This document shows positions 63,225-64,000 of a stretch of 64,000 nt of DNA, in pieces. Under the pieces are notes generated by a model, which saw nothing but the letters and a program-made list of their open reading frames with translations, was not told the DNA's origin and made no database searches. This DNA comes from Dendrolimus kikuchii (lineage: Eukaryota > Arthropoda > Insecta > Lepidoptera > Lasiocampidae): positions 722,210 to 786,209 of the forward strand of contig CM034407.1 in NCBI GenBank assembly GCA_019925095.2. Reading direction: 5' to 3'. The first letter of the stretch is position 1. Every line of letters begins with the position of its first letter. Made by a program: the position numbers and the translations under genes.

Positions 63225-63830
63225 TTATACTATGCAGTTTTATTTCCAAAAATGTGTAATATTATTTTAATATGAACAATGTCATCATATCATAGTCGTG
63301 GTAGCGTAATGGCTAGCGCACGCGTCCCGAACTCAAAGGGCGCGGGTTCGATCCTGGCCGGAACGCATGCACCACTTAGGCAGTTTTCGGACCTAATGTG
63401 CATATTGTTACAATTTTCATGTGCTAAGAACGATGAAGGAAAACATCGTGATGCAACCTGCACATCGAGATAACCGATGTGTCAAGCCTGCCAAGCCGCC
63501 TTGGACCAGCGTGGCGGGTATACTGTCTATTCCCCTATAATGGGAGGCCCCTAGCCCAGCAGTGGGACATTTATGGGCTGTTATTATATTATATATTATT
63601 ATAATGTCATCATCTTAATGTACAATAGTTTTTGGGTAATAATAATGTGTTTTTGTCTGTGTGACTGTCTAGTCAAATGCGGCCTTTGGAGTTGTCATAA
63701 GAACTCCGTTGATTGGCGTCGGCCAAATCACAATTTGGCTGAGCTATACTGAAGACTTTTAAATAAAGAACTAAAAACTGGGTTTTTAAAAATTTGGCTT
63801 AAAGGCCTAGCTGCCAAGTCCAAAGACCAA
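63225..63830 (+). repeat. Repeat E copy, split by a SINE
   Basis: GTTTTATTTCCAAAAATGTG at left and TACAATAGTTTTTGGGTAAT to GGCCTAGCTGCCAAGTCC at right flank the SINE at 63289-63602. More diverged than the 57.1-kb copy. Confidence 0.65.
63289..63602 (+). mobile_element. SINE-T, complete tRNA-derived SINE, 11-bp TSD
   Basis: The head has A-box-like TGGTAGCGTAATGG and B-box GGTTCGATCC. The body ends CCCAGCAGTGGGACATTTAT, GGGCTG and a (TTATA)n tail. AATGTCATCAT lies at 63278-63288 and 63603-63613. This is the only copy with its head, so it is the reference for the 3.6, 18.9, 22.6 and 40.8-kb fragments. Movement requires a LINE partner; the CAGTGGGAC...GGGCTG end is like that of RTE elements, which is inference. 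Confidence 0.85.
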
Positions 63831-64000
63831 AGACAATGTTCCATTTTCGCCAAACTGGTTACCGAACTCCAATAACATAAATTGCAAGTTAGTTTGACAA
63901 AAAGTATAATGGAAGGAAATATTAGAAAGACCTTTTGAAGTAAATTGTATAAATTTTTAATGCGTAATTCCCCCCGTTACAGAGTTCATAATATTTCAGA

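Overview
The window looks like repeat-rich DNA from an insect, most likely a moth or butterfly. Reasons: it is strongly AT-rich and has almost no long open frames. It is crowded with short, truncated RTE-like retroposons ending in (TATG)n, Helitrons with the terminal sequence and hairpin typical of that class, tRNA-derived SINEs, solo LTRs and MITEs. The one convincing host gene encodes an animal host cell factor (HCF). Species cannot be named from the sequence.

Layout. 1-43.4 kb: no confirmed host exon. It is a mosaic of nested retroposons (restriction-like-endonuclease LINE, RTE, CR1- and jockey-like fragments), three LTR families as solo LTRs (5.75-6.3, 13.7-14.1, 29.1-30.0, 32.1-32.6, 32.9-34.3 and 35.7-36.8 kb), Helitrons (2.7-3.5, 9.8-10.5, 16.2-17.0 kb) and several inverted-repeat elements. 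43.44-45.97 kb (minus strand): one long exon of HCF carrying the complete six-bladed Kelch domain, the first half of a fibronectin-III module and a long Val/Lys/Gly/Thr-rich region. 45.98-47.88 kb: a repeat-poor stretch upstream of HCF, presumably its promoter side. 47.9-64 kb: again repeats, including well-preserved DNA transposons (hAT-like at 51.0-51.6, pogo-like at 55.5-56.0, Tc1/mariner-like at 59.9-60.4 kb), a third Helitron and a foldback element inserted into an RTE copy.

How it fits together. HCF is a chromatin adaptor whose C-terminal half (second Fn3 half, nuclear signal) is not visible here. Either the gene continues by splicing into exons I did not find at lower coordinates or outside the window, or this is a short form. 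The rest is best read as a record of transposition. At about a dozen loci, target-site duplications can be read by eye (4, 5, 8 or 9-12 bp by element class), which fixes exact ends and the relative order of insertion. I see no CRISPR array, rRNA, convincing functional tRNA, or novel multi-gene system; the notable content is the HCF exon and the nested mobile-element biology. Family labels such as SINE-A, RTE-B or repeat E are local names used only here. All identities and lengths were judged by eye.
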